Of a stretch of 64,000 nt of DNA, positions 51,269 through 62,096 are shown piece after piece. Position 1 is the first letter of the stretch. Every line of letters begins with the position of its first letter. The notes under the pieces are model-generated. The model made no database searches, was not told the origin of the DNA, and saw only the letters and a program-made list of their open reading frames with translations. A program made the position numbers and the translations under genes. The DNA is from Siphlonurus alternatus (lineage: Eukaryota > Arthropoda > Insecta > Ephemeroptera > Siphlonuridae): the NCBI GenBank assembly GCA_949825025.1, contig OX463778.1, positions 20,924,196-20,988,195 on the forward strand, given 5' to 3'.

Positions 51269-52737
51269 ATCTATTTCATCCTCATGGGACAAAACAATTT
51301 TTGTCACGTGAAACTTTCTTGTAGATTGCAGTCACTTACATAAGAGAAGAAAAACTGTATAAATATCTGTCTCTAATGTTATTTCTACAAAATCTTAAGC
51401 TCCTTCTGTACTAGCGACTTAATTCCCCTCTCCCCTCGTAATAACAAGATTTAAAAAATACAATGGTAAAATAACTTTAACTAAAAGATTAAAATGACTC
51501 CCAATTAAATATTAAACTCATCCTTTTATATTTGAATTTAAAGTACAATGGAATTTCTCCTCACCCCACTATTAACACTTTTTGTTGTACTAAAGAAGAA
51601 GTTTAAACTCTGCTTCTTCTTCTATTAAAGGCACTTCCCATTGATTTACTTTCTCACTCAAGAACTAGAAGTAGATTGAAGACAAAAACAACACGCACTG
51701 TATATTTATATATACTGTTTTTTTTTCCTCTGTATATAAGGATTGAGAAATCCTATATATACAGAGGAAAGAGAGGCATGCTTGCTGTGTGGCTAAAGTT
51801 TGCTATAGCTAGAATCAAAGCATCAGATAAAAGCTGTCTGTTTACTGTTGCTATACCTTATAGGCGTGCCCATTGTGCAGATCAGACCTTATACAAAGAC
51901 TTGCTTCAGACTTTTTACAAGATCAAACGATTTTATTTTATAAAAAAACAAAACACTACCACAAAAGTTAACACAATACAAGTTGTATTTTCTGTTAATT
52001 GAATTGTTAAATAAATTATAATTATAAAATATAATTTCCATATTTTTGTTAAAAAAATATATTTTTAAGATTTCACATTTATTTTTTTTAAGAGATTAAG
52101 AAAAAATAGACATTTTAATTATTTTAAGTTATAAAATAAGAAGTCTAGCTGAAAGCACAGGTGATCTTTGACCCTTTGACCTCTCTAAATTCATTTTTTT
52201 TTTCTTAAAAGGGCAAGATGTATTTTTGATAACTAAAAACATTACCGCCAGAAGGAAGTAACTCTGACATACTCTAACTGATATTCTATAGAGCTATAAT
52301 ATACTTTCTTGTTGTTCCCAGTAAAGTTTTTAGTTGTGTCTGTTGATAAATATAAAATATTACTTCTTGGCTTTCCAGGAAAGAAATAATATGAAAGTAG
52401 AGTATTTTGAGGGAAGAAAGTAAATGCTCACGTACGGAGAGACCAACACCCATGTACAGTCTTGGTCAAACGTAGTGGGACAGCATGTACAGCTCAGACA
52501 AAACTTTCGCTACTTTTGTGCCATTTTTGGATGATGGAGGCTTGGCAAATTTCAATTTTTCAGTAATGAATTCTCTCTCCTCTCCTGAAATTTCAAATAA
52601 TTAACACCTCTACTGAATTTACAGAATCCATAAATCATTCACCTTTGTCTTGAGGTGTATGTGCTACAGGAAAAGCTCTGTCTTAATTTTTATCACTAAC
52701 TGTACAGTGTACAAATATGTACTGTACATATATTATA
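51269..52737. other. Non-coding stretch with a TATA-rich hairpin
   Basis: A short hairpin at about 51730-51770 pairs CCTCTGTATATAAGGATT with AATCCTATATATACAGAGG. The 108-codon frame across it (51676-52002) has no recognisable domain. Near 52460 a string resembling a Tc1-type terminus occurs without a partner. No supported gene. Confidence 0.4.
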
Positions 52738-52855
52738 ATCGTCGCTTTGGAAAATTTCCCACTTGCAGCTTTGTTAATCAACATGCCCTGTGTTATTCTT
52801 ACGAGGTATGGTGATTAACAAAGCTGCAAAGATAATTTTTCCAAGGCGACGAGCG
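52738..52855. mobile_element. MITE family F, copy 3
   Basis: A 118-bp foldback flanked by TA. It contains TTTGGAAAATTTCCCACTTG and GCAGCTTTGTTAATCAACAT, with the inverse GTGATTAACAAAGCTGC and TTTTTCCAAGGCGACGAGCG. Confidence 0.85.
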
Positions 52856-52857
52856 TA

Positions 52858-53392
52858 TGTTTTTACTTTGATTCTTATGCCTTATTCTGCGTTGTTGAGC
52901 ACAGAAGGTGGGCTAGGCACAAAAATTCTATATCATAGATTTTAGCCTAAAATTTGATACCAATTTATAGAACTAAATCGAGTACTAAATAAGGCATTAC
53001 TAATAAAAATTTATAAACTAAATAATATTTGCTAAGCTCGTTGTAAAATACCTTAACTTATTAACAGTTGTCTGTTGTATCACTTAAAAATAAGTAGTAC
53101 GTATATATAGTGAATATTTGTCATTAACTTCCATATTCGTTGATGCAGTAAAATTGATTTGATATTCACACCTGTCAAAAATCCATTTATCTTGCCCCTA
53201 CTGCAACCTGCTCAGCTTTGATGCTGAACAAGTTGTCTAACTTTAAGGCGAAAAAATCTACCGTTTTAAATTTTTTAAATAACATGATTTTTCTTTAATC
53301 ATGTGACTCCCTTCTCCTCTAAAAAAGAACTAAGCCGGTGATTCTCAAATTTGCATTATGACAATCTTGTCAGTCTGCCTTTTCAAATTAGG
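52858..53392. other. AT-rich spacer
   Basis: No supported feature. Confidence 0.5.
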
Positions 53393-53394
53393 TA

Positions 53395-53512
53395 CACTCG
53401 TTGCTTCAGAAAAGTTCTATTTGCAGCCTTGTTAATTTGTAGCCTCATGTTATTCTTACAGGGCATGGTGATTGACAAGACTGCAAATGTAAATGTTTTA
53501 AGGCGATGAGTG
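53395..53512. mobile_element. MITE family F, copy 4
   Basis: A 118-bp foldback with TA on both sides. Ends are CACTCGTTGCTT and AAGGCGATGAGTG. Inner arms are GCAGCCTTGTTAAT and ATTGACAAGACTGC. Confidence 0.85.
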
Positions 53513-53514
53513 TA

Positions 53515-55299
53515 CATCCATCATCCCTGAAAATTTCTCTCATTAACAGATAATTGCAACAATGTTTTTTTAGTGAATTTTCCTCATATCTAGCCCGTCT
53601 ATAACCCAGGAGTAGAATCATAGAGAATAGATTTAATAATAAAATATAAACAAATTCAATTTATTCTCTCTGATTGAACCTATAGACAGGGACGGAAAAG
53701 AAAGGCCAGACTATACCCTAGGGTGCCTAACAATCCTTAGGATGAAAGGAGTTGGTCGATGCAGCAATCTATTGGTCAGAGAATTTTTCTGGGGATGGTA
53801 AGTGTTTTCATATACCTTTTTTAATACCAAAAATAGTTTGTTGATCTTTGTTACTTATTCCCTTCAAATAGTTTCTTGATAAAGAAGACCTACTAAATGT
53901 GTGAGTTATACAGTACTATGTACTGTACTATCACATTCATATAGGAAATTATTAGCTTCAGTAATAATTTAAAATTATCTTTTATTTAAATTTATAAAAC
54001 TAACTAGCTTTTGTTATTTGGAAAGTTAAATAAAGAAAAAAAATCACAATTTACTTAACTGTCTATATTTACTTATTTCAACGAACAAATAATACTTAAT
54101 TAAAACTAAATATTAAATTTAATTTATGACATTTATTTGTGTTATAAATGTTTATTCATAATGAACTTTTTTAATGATATATATTATAGTAAAAACTTAT
54201 AAATAGATAATAATAAAAAATAATTACATTGTTTTTTTTTATTATTCATGAAGCATTTTTATTACAAAAAATATTCGGAATCACTACAAGTTTTGTCCAT
54301 AATCAATAATTATAATAATAATAATAAGTACCGTATGTGAGAAATATATTTTAAATAAAAACAAATTTCTAATTTTAATTAATTTAAAATTATATACAAC
54401 AAAATGTATCAAATTTTAATTAATTCATAACATATAGTATATAAAAGAAATCGTAATTAAATATTTTTATTTTGAATAAAAAAAATTGTGTAAAGAATTT
54501 TAGATCAAATTGAAAAAGAATCTTAAATATTTTGAATTTTAGAGAATAGTTTATACAATTGTATACCAACAACAAAAGTTGTGCAGACATTACCTAAAAA
54601 AAACAACAAACATTACAGTGTTTCAATGTTTCAATAATATATTATTTATACCATTTTCAATTAAAAACACGATTTTCAATAAGGCTACGGCATTCACTGT
54701 GTAATGTTAATTTTATAGCTTTCAAAATTGTTTACAAACCATTGAAAGTAAAACGTATTGTTTGTATTAACGTAACATTTAAAACTTATTTTTAATTGTA
54801 AAATTGTGATATAAATTAAAAAGTAATACTAACTGATTGTTATTAAAATATTAATTATATGAACATGCCGTAGCTTTACCTTAAAATGTTATATGATACG
54901 TATTATAATAAAACCAGACAATTAAAAACATATAACATTTGTAAATGGGCCATTTTTCTTCTTAAACTAGTTAAACATTTTTAAAAACGCTAATATATAT
55001 TTATTTATACATATCTTTATTTATTTTTGTAACAAGAACATGGACATATTTTTTTTTTTTAATTACAATCAATTTATATTTTATTAAATCATCAGTATTT
55101 CATTATAATATTGGAATACATCAATTAAAAATTAAAAAGGAACGATAATTACATAGTAATAAAATAGCATCATATATTCATTTTTGTTTCTTTTTTTCCT
55201 GTTTCTAAATATTTTTTTTTTTATTTTTTTATCTCACTTTCTCTCTCTTTAAATACAATTATCTTCCTTGACATGAATCAAGATTTTAAATTGTTGTCA
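53515..55299. other. AT-rich intergenic stretch downstream of the Kekkon gene
   Basis: No coding feature. It may include more distal 3' UTR if late polyadenylation sites are used. Confidence 0.45.
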
Positions 55300-56002
55300 A
55301 AAAAGTTTTATTTTTCTTCTTTTCTTTTCCTTACAGTCAGTACAAAGATATTATATATATTTTTTTCTTTAAATCAAATAATATTGTTTATATTTATTTG
55401 AAATATTCACAAATACTCGAGGGAAGGAGGGGGAGGGGGGTAATATAACACTCAGGTTGTCTTCTTGTGCATTTAAATTTTCTTTTCTTTTTTATCATCA
55501 GAGTTGAGATGATGAATAAAAAGATAAAGGAACGAAAAGTTAAAGAGAGAGAGCAGTTCACGACAATCGTCAACCCACTCAAAAGCTTTTTTACAAAATT
55601 CACAAAACACACGCAACAACATTTTCATGGAAGCCCCATGGCACAAATAATAGAAGAGAATAGTCACCTTTTTTAATTAATTCTTTACTTGACCATTATG
55701 AAACAAGAAAAAAAAAATGAAAAATAATAATAAATAAAATTATATGGGGAAAAAAAGGTGATAGTGGTGCATTACATTCATTCATATTTTTGATCTAATT
55801 ATAATTTAATATTTACATTAATATAAGATTGTTTTGTTTTATATATTATAAAAAAGGGAATATTTAACACAATGAAGGAATGTTATTTTTTTATATTTTA
55901 TAATTTTTTTTTCTATTTTTTTAATATTTAAGAAAAGTTCCATTCTTCTTCATTATCAAGGCACTGTTATCATGGCAAAACAATTTTGTTACTTTAAAAT
56001 AT
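55300..56002 (-). other. Probable 3' UTR of the Kekkon-like gene
   Basis: AT-rich sequence following the stop codon. On the minus strand AATAAA hexamers occur at about 55398-55393 and 55312-55307, giving UTRs of roughly 600-700 bases. The actual cleavage site cannot be read from sequence alone. Confidence 0.4.
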
Positions 56003-58991
56003 TTACACTTCAGTACCGTCTTCTCCCTCGTCTTCAAACAAAGTGTGGTCAGCTTCAGTGGCGACAGAATTTTGGGGGGAAAGTCCACCATTATTGATTG
56101 GTTTTTTCTTCGGTTTAGGTGGAACTTTAGGTGGAACTTTAGGTGGTACTTTAGGTGGATTTTTACGAAGAGATCCATCTGTTGGTTCTATTGAAGTGCT
56201 AGATCTGGGAGACGGAATTACTTTAACTTTAGGTGAATCTTCTCTAGGTGATACAATCCTTTTATTACCACCTTCAGGTGAACTTCGAGTCCAATTTCCA
56301 ACTCGATTTTTAGGCTCTTCAACTTTTGGACTGGGTTTATTATTATGAATTTTATGACGTATTGGTGCTGGAGAAGGAACAGGATCAACTTCTTCAATAG
56401 GAGCATAATACTGGGGTAAAGGTTGTATGATATTAGGTTGAGGAGTTGATGGAAGTGATCTAATATTACCACGGTTTGGTGTACGGGTTAAAGTACCTCC
56501 TTCTCCAGTTTTATTAAGGGACAACACCGAGCTACCATCTGCAGTCGTTCTTGGTCCCAGGTTGTCATATATGGGCTCTACTTTGAGCAGGGGGTCTCCT
56601 GGTCTGGGAGGTGCAGCCCAGCTTGGTGCTCGAGGTCGTCTAGGGATGGTAACATACCCTTGACGTGACGTCACGATCGGTAGTGAGCCACATGAACCCA
56701 TCACGGGGTTAGACATGCCTGGACTGAATGGAGAATGTGAACGCGCGTACGGTAATGTACCAAAATTAGCCAGGTGAGGTGGTAACATGACAGGTGATTG
56801 CAGAGGTAAGCGCGTACTATCCGGAGCAGTTGAGGTTGAACTACCTGCAGGTGAATCCTGTCCAGCCCTCGGAGGGAACGCTAGCAAATCAGGGTAAGTT
56901 CTGCTTCCATCAGGTTTAGTTTGAGACTGACCAGGTGTAGAAGTCATTGGAATCAATTCGCCACCACCTCCCCTAGGTAGAGTCTGTGATAAAGCTGATG
57001 ATGGTGGATCGCAGTCCAGAGAGTCGAAAGAACGTCCCAATAGCAGATCATCACTTTGGCTGTGGTCCCCAGAGCCTGAAAATACGTTGATATGGTCACA
57101 TCACTTTAAAAAATATATCCTTTTTTTTTTGTATTAGTATATAATTTTGTTGCAGTATTATAAAGGGAGTTATTATAATTATTATAAAAAAAGAAAGCTT
57201 TTTAAATGTTTATATATTAAATGCAGAGCCATCATGCAATATTAATAAGCACCATCACCCGCAAATATATTTTCACCACCATCACCATTGCACACACATC
57301 ACCAAATAAATAAAAATTAAAATAAATAAATTAAATAAATAAGAAATAAGAAAAAAAAAATAAGGTTATTATTAAAGATTAGAAGTTTCATAGCGAGGCT
57401 GATCACAGTAGAATAGAAGCGACGGGCAGTGGTACCGACCTTCGCTCCCTCGGGTCCTCAGAGTACCCCCAAGGGTAGGGTCGTCCATGTGACGACCGAT
57501 CTCCGTGGCTTGGCTGCCGTTCATCGACGATTGTGCAGACTCAAGGCGACGAGGGGGCTTTTGTAGAGGGTTGATTTTTGTAATGAGAGCTTTTTCCTGG
57601 TCATCCTCTCCATTAATATTTATATCTCCATTAGACGTTAACTGTGTATCATGTTTTTTAATTATATTATTACGATGATGATTATTAACATTATTACGTC
57701 TTCCCTTACGTCGACATAAACAAAAACATAAAAGTAAAACAAATACTAAAAGAACAAAAGCTGCAATAATTAATGCAACTAACCATGTCCATAAATTATT
57801 ATTTCCACTATTTATAATAAATCCACCAGCACCTTCACGAACTCCTAATGTTAATATTTCTTCTGCAACACCTCCAGGATTTTTAGCTCCACATGAATAT
57901 TTACCACTATCATATGATTTAACATCTGTTATTGTTAAATTTGTCCAAGTCCAATATACACCAAGTTGATTTCTAGCTTCACCACGACGCACAATGTAAT
58001 GTTGTTGATAACCAGTGTAAGATGGACGACTTGAATTAGCCAACACTAGAGAGTTGAGAACCCATTGAACAGTTGGTGGAGGGTCTCCCGCAGCTCGACA
58101 ACTTAAAGTGACGTTGCCTCCTGGAGAAACAGCCACACTACTTGATGGTAAAACTAATTGTGGTCTACAAGCAAAATCTTCAGAAGGAATATCATTCCAA
58201 TATTTATCCCTTAGTCTTTCTGGTTCAGTACAAGTTGTAGGTTGTGCATATAACTTACGTTCTATAACCCAATCTCTAAGAGGTCGAAGTTTACAGTCGC
58301 ATCTCCATGGGTTCTTTGATAGAACGAGACTCTTCAATTTAGATAGAGAAGCTACTGTTGCGAGCCTCAAGAAACTAAGTTGATTTCCATCCAGAGTAAG
58401 TGTTTGAAGAACGGGAACATTAGAAAATGTTTTTGGTCCAAGATGCTGAAGTCTACAGTCACTTAATTCAACAGTCTGAAGAAATGTATGATTTATAAAT
58501 AATTCACCTTCTAATTTTTCTATTGGATTACGATTTAAATAAAGCATTCTTAATCTAAAATTTTCTCTAAATGTAGATGGATGTATTGTTGTAATTAAAT
58601 TATTTGATAAATCTACTTCAATTAATAAAACAAGACTACGAAATGCTTCTTTATGTAATGTTTCAATATTACAATTTTTAAGAAATACTTTTTGTAAATT
58701 TACTAAACCAACTTGTTTAAATGCATCTTTTGGTAAGATTGGAAATGAATTATCTGATAAATCAAGCCACTGAATCTCTGGACTTAGAGTATCTGGTACT
58801 GTTGAGAAGCTCGCTGCGGTGCACTCTGCCATCTTGCGGCCATGCACCCACTTGCACTTGCACGTTGAAGGACAGTCCGTCCAGTCGTCTGGGGCCGCGC
58901 GGCTCATCCCGACTACCGCCAGAAGGGTTAGGAGGACTACAAGGCGGGTCCGCGACCCTCGCAGGTCGCCCCCGCCCCACGGGGATCGCAT
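56003..58991 (-). CDS. kek: Kekkon-family LRR-Ig transmembrane receptor, two coding exons
   Basis: Coding exons 58991-57440 and 57075-56003 (stop 56005-56003), split phase 1 in a Gly codon. The product is 874 residues, close to Drosophila Kekkon length. Residues 1-32 are a signal peptide. An LRRNT cysteine cap (C40, C44, C46, C57) is followed by about six LRRs (72-225), an LRRCT starting NPWRCDC (227-275), an I-set Ig domain (279-384; C298, W310, C367), a transmembrane helix (400-426) and a basic stop-transfer stretch CRRKGRR. The cytoplasmic tail has tyrosine motifs GYVTIP and IYDNL (a pYxN-type SH2 site), a PPKV repeat (824-842) and a C-terminal GTEV, a class I PDZ ligand. Known family members are cell-surface modulators, for example of EGFR or BMP signalling. 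Which Kekkon paralogue this is cannot be told here. Confidence 0.93.
56102..56160 (-). repeat. Short coding tandem repeat (PPKV)n in the Kekkon tail
   Basis: Near-identical repeat units encode successive PPKV-type tetrapeptides, ending in a Lys-rich stretch (residues about 824-842). The proline spacing suits SH3-domain binding. Repeat number could vary between alleles. Confidence 0.75.
57076..57439 (-). other. Intron of the Kekkon-like gene, possibly retained in a short isoform
   Basis: 364 bases bounded on the minus strand by donor GAAG/GTCGGT and acceptor ATTTTCAG/GCTC. Both give phase 1. The alternative donor GGGG/GTACTC near 57466 has the same phase but is a poorer match. If unspliced, the reading frame runs on 22 codons to a stop at 57372, giving a 539-residue protein without the PPKV repeat and PDZ ligand. 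The intron contains an AT-rich tract and imperfect CACCAT repeats near 57245-57300. Confidence 0.75.
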
Positions 58992-59076
58992 GCTCGTTGT
59001 TCGTCACGTGACTCAGGGGGAGTGTGACGTCATCATCACACCTGCAGAGGGAGTATCTTCACTCCCACAACACCAT
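58992..59076 (-). promoter_or_regulatory. 5' UTR segment of the Kekkon-like gene with uORF and CRE/E-box motifs
   Basis: On the minus strand an acceptor TTGTTTTGTTTCAG precedes 59076, so this segment is the start of the first coding exon and an upstream non-coding exon must exist. The segment begins with an ATG that opens a five-codon upstream frame (59076-59059) closed by TGA. It also contains TGACGTCA (59025-59032), CACGTG (59005-59010) and an AP-1-like TGACTCA (59009-59015). Being transcribed UTR, these may act as DNA elements only if an internal promoter exists. Confidence 0.65.
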
Positions 59077-61000
59077 CTGAAACAAAACAACAACATTGTC
59101 AATATAAGTGCTAGCGACTCAAATACTGTGGAGCAGAGCAATATTTTTAAAAGACATAAAATGTAAGTTTTCATACACAATATCTTTATGCACCATAACA
59201 AAATTAATTGCTTAATTGCATTAGTCAGGTGAATATCAGTTATCTAATTTTGAGGTACAACAATATTTTCCTACCATTAAATAAGAATTAACAACAATCA
59301 ATCATCGTTAACCTAATTTCGTTTGGTCTTTAAATTTTCATAATGAACAAATACTGCATGAAAGATTACAACTTTTTGCAGAGGTGTTTTCTGTAATTAT
59401 AGTACTTATAATACATTTATTATGCTGACTTTCAATTGTTTCACCCTCAGAACTTTTAGAAATTAAAGAGCAAAAGAAAGCAGTGGAAAAAATTTTAAAA
59501 GTAACAAAAAATAAAGTATGTTCCAGAGTGTTTTATATACGATCTTATAAAATTCAAGATGGATTGTTTTAAAAGTTTAGTACGCACCTCCCTAGAGTCA
59601 CTAGTATATAAAAAAATATTTACACATATAAATATCGCCTCAAAGTAATAGTCTACTAAAAAAAAAAAAATAAAAATAAAAAGTAACAATAAAAATACGA
59701 GCTTGAAAAATAATGTTTGTGTAAACATACACTATAAATTTGAAACTAAATTTTTATTAAATATGTTTTTGTTTTGTTTTTTGCTATTATTTCTTTTTCT
59801 GTTTTTATTTAAATAAAAACACATACGTAATATTCTGAGAAAATTATTAATACTCTACCTTATTTAAATAGAAAAAAAAAATAAACTGAATAAACAACAA
59901 TATATATAGCGCAATAATATAAACACAAAAGTTAAAAAAAAACTATAACAATAAAGAAGTCAAAATAAATAAAACAGTTGCAGTATTTCTCAGTATTTAT
60001 TTACTGATGAATCTCAGTTGATTCAAATCTCGGAATCAGCCGTCTTGAATTCAACAAGACTTGAAGGGTGATTTGAATCCAGTGAATCTACCATCAGTAG
60101 GTGTCATACAATTTTGAAGTTGATGTGTCTTATCAATTTAGAGAAAATTGTGGTAGAAATACAGCCTTATGGACGGAAACTGGAAACGAAGCTGTCTCAC
60201 ACAGAAACATTTCGCAGCGTATGATAAAAAAAAATGAAGAACTAATTATAAAAATGCTATCAGGTGCACGCGCGCACACAGTTTCGTATCGCATCTCATA
60301 CGATCGTACATTTTTCATTTAGAATCGATTCTCAATTTTTATCATACGATAGATAACATACGATGCGGTTGATACGTTACGATGGCAGTGTGTGACCCTC
60401 CTATTATCTCCTATACGAGAATATTCTTAAAATTTCAAATTGTTTATTTATTTTTTTCATTCGATTCCGTCTAACAGAAATGTCTTCATGACTTAGAAGT
60501 ACCCAACATCAATCGTTAATTTACAATTTAAATAGCTGGCTACAAGGATCTAATGATGTACGTGACTTTTGTGAGCTCCCAGACTGGGCGTGGGCGACGC
60601 GTGCCATGCAAGTGTGACTGCTGACGTGTGCATGCGTGCTCGGCGGGCGTGTTGGCAGGTGGCAACACGCGTGCACCAGACCAGTAACACGGCCAGCTCT
60701 TGCGTGGTAGAGCTGTATATGACTGTATTTTTCTTGCACAAACGTTTATTACAGTAATTAATGACTTTATTTAATTAATAACATCAATGTTCGACTCAAT
60801 CATGAGTAATTTATTATCAATTTGAATTCAAAACCATCTGAATCAGATTCACGAGTTATAAAATATGTTATATTTAATTTTTATTAGAGATTAACTGACT
60901 GCAGTTTAATTATGATAATACAAATTTAATAATTTAATTCTCTTTTCAAGATGTTTCTCATTTTCGTTAGAATATATTCTGAACTTAAATTAATTTGCAA
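59077..61000 (-). other. Probable 5' intron of the Kekkon-like gene (part)
   Basis: Upstream of the acceptor at 59077-59078. AT-rich apart from a GC/CpG-richer block at about 60570-60720, which could hold a regulatory element or an unrecognised 5' exon. An imperfect inverted repeat with ATCATACG blocks lies at about 60190-60410 and may be another decayed MITE. No coding exon is recognised. Confidence 0.45.
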
Positions 61001-61545
61001 AATAGAATTTTGCTGATTGATTGATTTATATTTTGGGGCAATTGACACATTTTGGTCATGTATGCCCCCAGCGCGGCCTTTAAGAGACCGCAGATTTTTG
61101 ACTGTTTCCCATATGGGATTTTATTTCTTTGTTTATTGTGTCTATGTTTTGATTTTCTTTGTTTTTCTCGTTTCTTTTCTTTGTTTGTTTCTGTTTACAG
61201 CTCTCTTCGTAGGTTCGCCTTAGTGGTGAACTCTAAGATGCGCTGCACTGCTTCCTCGTCGTTTGCGAGATCCTCTTTAGTGGAGCCTGTCATTTTGCAG
61301 GTCCTTCTTTCTTCCACGTAGTGGCGACAGTCCGTGAGGATGTGGTCCACTGTCAGTTCTTCGGCACAGGTTGCACACAGAGGAGGGGCTTCGTGCTCCA
61401 TGAGGTGACCGTGTGTCAGCCTGGTGTGTCCGATGCGCAGTCTGGCGAGGATGACCTCGTCCCTGCGGTTCTTTCTGTAGCTGGTCTGCCATGCGCGTGG
61501 CATTTCCTTGATGTTCCGCAGTTTGTTGTCATAATAGAATTTTGC
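61001..61545 (-). mobile_element. 5'-truncated LINE insertion with 13-bp target duplication
   Basis: The element body is 61014-61532, flanked by identical direct repeats AATAGAATTTTGC at 61001-61013 and 61533-61545. On the minus strand it starts mid-codon inside ORF2 and ends in a short 3' UTR with a (TCAA)n-type tail (ATCAATCAATCA) rather than poly-A. Truncation at the 5' end with a target duplication is the hallmark of target-primed reverse transcription. The perfect duplication means a fairly recent insertion. Confidence 0.88.
61195..61530 (-). pseudogene. C-terminal remnant of LINE ORF2 (after RNase H)
   Basis: About 111 codons remain open from the truncation point to a TAA at 61195-61197. 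The motif RLRIGHTRLTHGHLM, then PPLCATC and LTVDHILTDC, is the conserved zinc-binding tail found after the RNase H domain in Jockey/I-type arthropod LINEs (Cys and His as CX2C...HX4C). It lacks the endonuclease, reverse transcriptase and almost all of RNase H, so it is inactive. The ATG at 61503 is internal, not a real start. Confidence 0.85.
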
Positions 61546-61922
61546 CTTTTAAGTCAACAATATAATTATATTCATCACAAATTTTTTTTGTTCACACTAT
61601 TAACTTCTTTAATTAATTAAATATTCGTGACATGATTTACTGAATCTGCAGCTGTAAGAGTTGCAGATTTGTAATTTTTAGGAGAAGTTATAACAGTACC
61701 CACAGTTTAGCCAACTAAATAAGTTTAATGACGCCTCCATGGTCTGTGATACAACGCTCAGAGTAACATTTTAGATGTCCCTAGGTGTACATTCAAACTC
61801 GTATATAACACACGGTCTCATTATATCTATGGTATATGAGGAACCTCATTTACTCAAACTTTGTACATATACGGGGTGTGCTGTCTGTATGCTTTGCATT
61901 ACTTCACTATAATAATTGGAAG
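61546..61922. other. AT-rich spacer
   Basis: No supported feature. Confidence 0.5.
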
Positions 61923-62096
61923 ACTGCAGTGTGTATGAACAGAAACGGAGGGGTGACTAAAAGTCGTCTCCACTTAATGTTGATTTGACGTCATGAACCT
62001 TTTCCTTTGTCCTCCAATATAATTCTAATGGGAGGGTTGTGTGACGTCATCACAACAGTAAGTGGAGATGACTTTTACCAGCAGTAACACTGCAGT
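61923..62096. mobile_element. Foldback MITE with paired TGACGTCA
   Basis: Outer ends ACTGCAGTGT and ACACTGCAGT are inverted. An inner pair, AAAGTCGTCTCCACTTA and TAAGTGGAGATGACTTT (61960-62075), is flanked by TA on each side. Both arms have TGACGTCA (61986-61993, 62042-62049). The outer left arm is longer than the right. Single copy here. Confidence 0.6.

Noticed and set aside
52455..52490. Tc1/mariner-like terminal sequence (CAGTCTTGGTCAAA followed by GTGGGACA)
   Set aside because: No inverted partner end was found nearby and there is no transposase remnant. Resemblance to Tc1-type ends is from memory.
56043..56472. Frames on both strands over the second Kekkon exon, including an 84-codon minus frame
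   Set aside because: Shadows of the spliced Kekkon reading frame, which has the domain evidence.
58721..59201. Plus- and minus-strand frames around the Kekkon start
   Set aside because: Out-of-frame shadows of the signal peptide/LRRNT region and its 5' UTR. None has features of its own.
60190..60410. Foldback MITE with ATCATACG blocks
   Set aside because: Inverted similarity exists but with large gaps and no definable ends. Mentioned in the intron entry rather than called separately.
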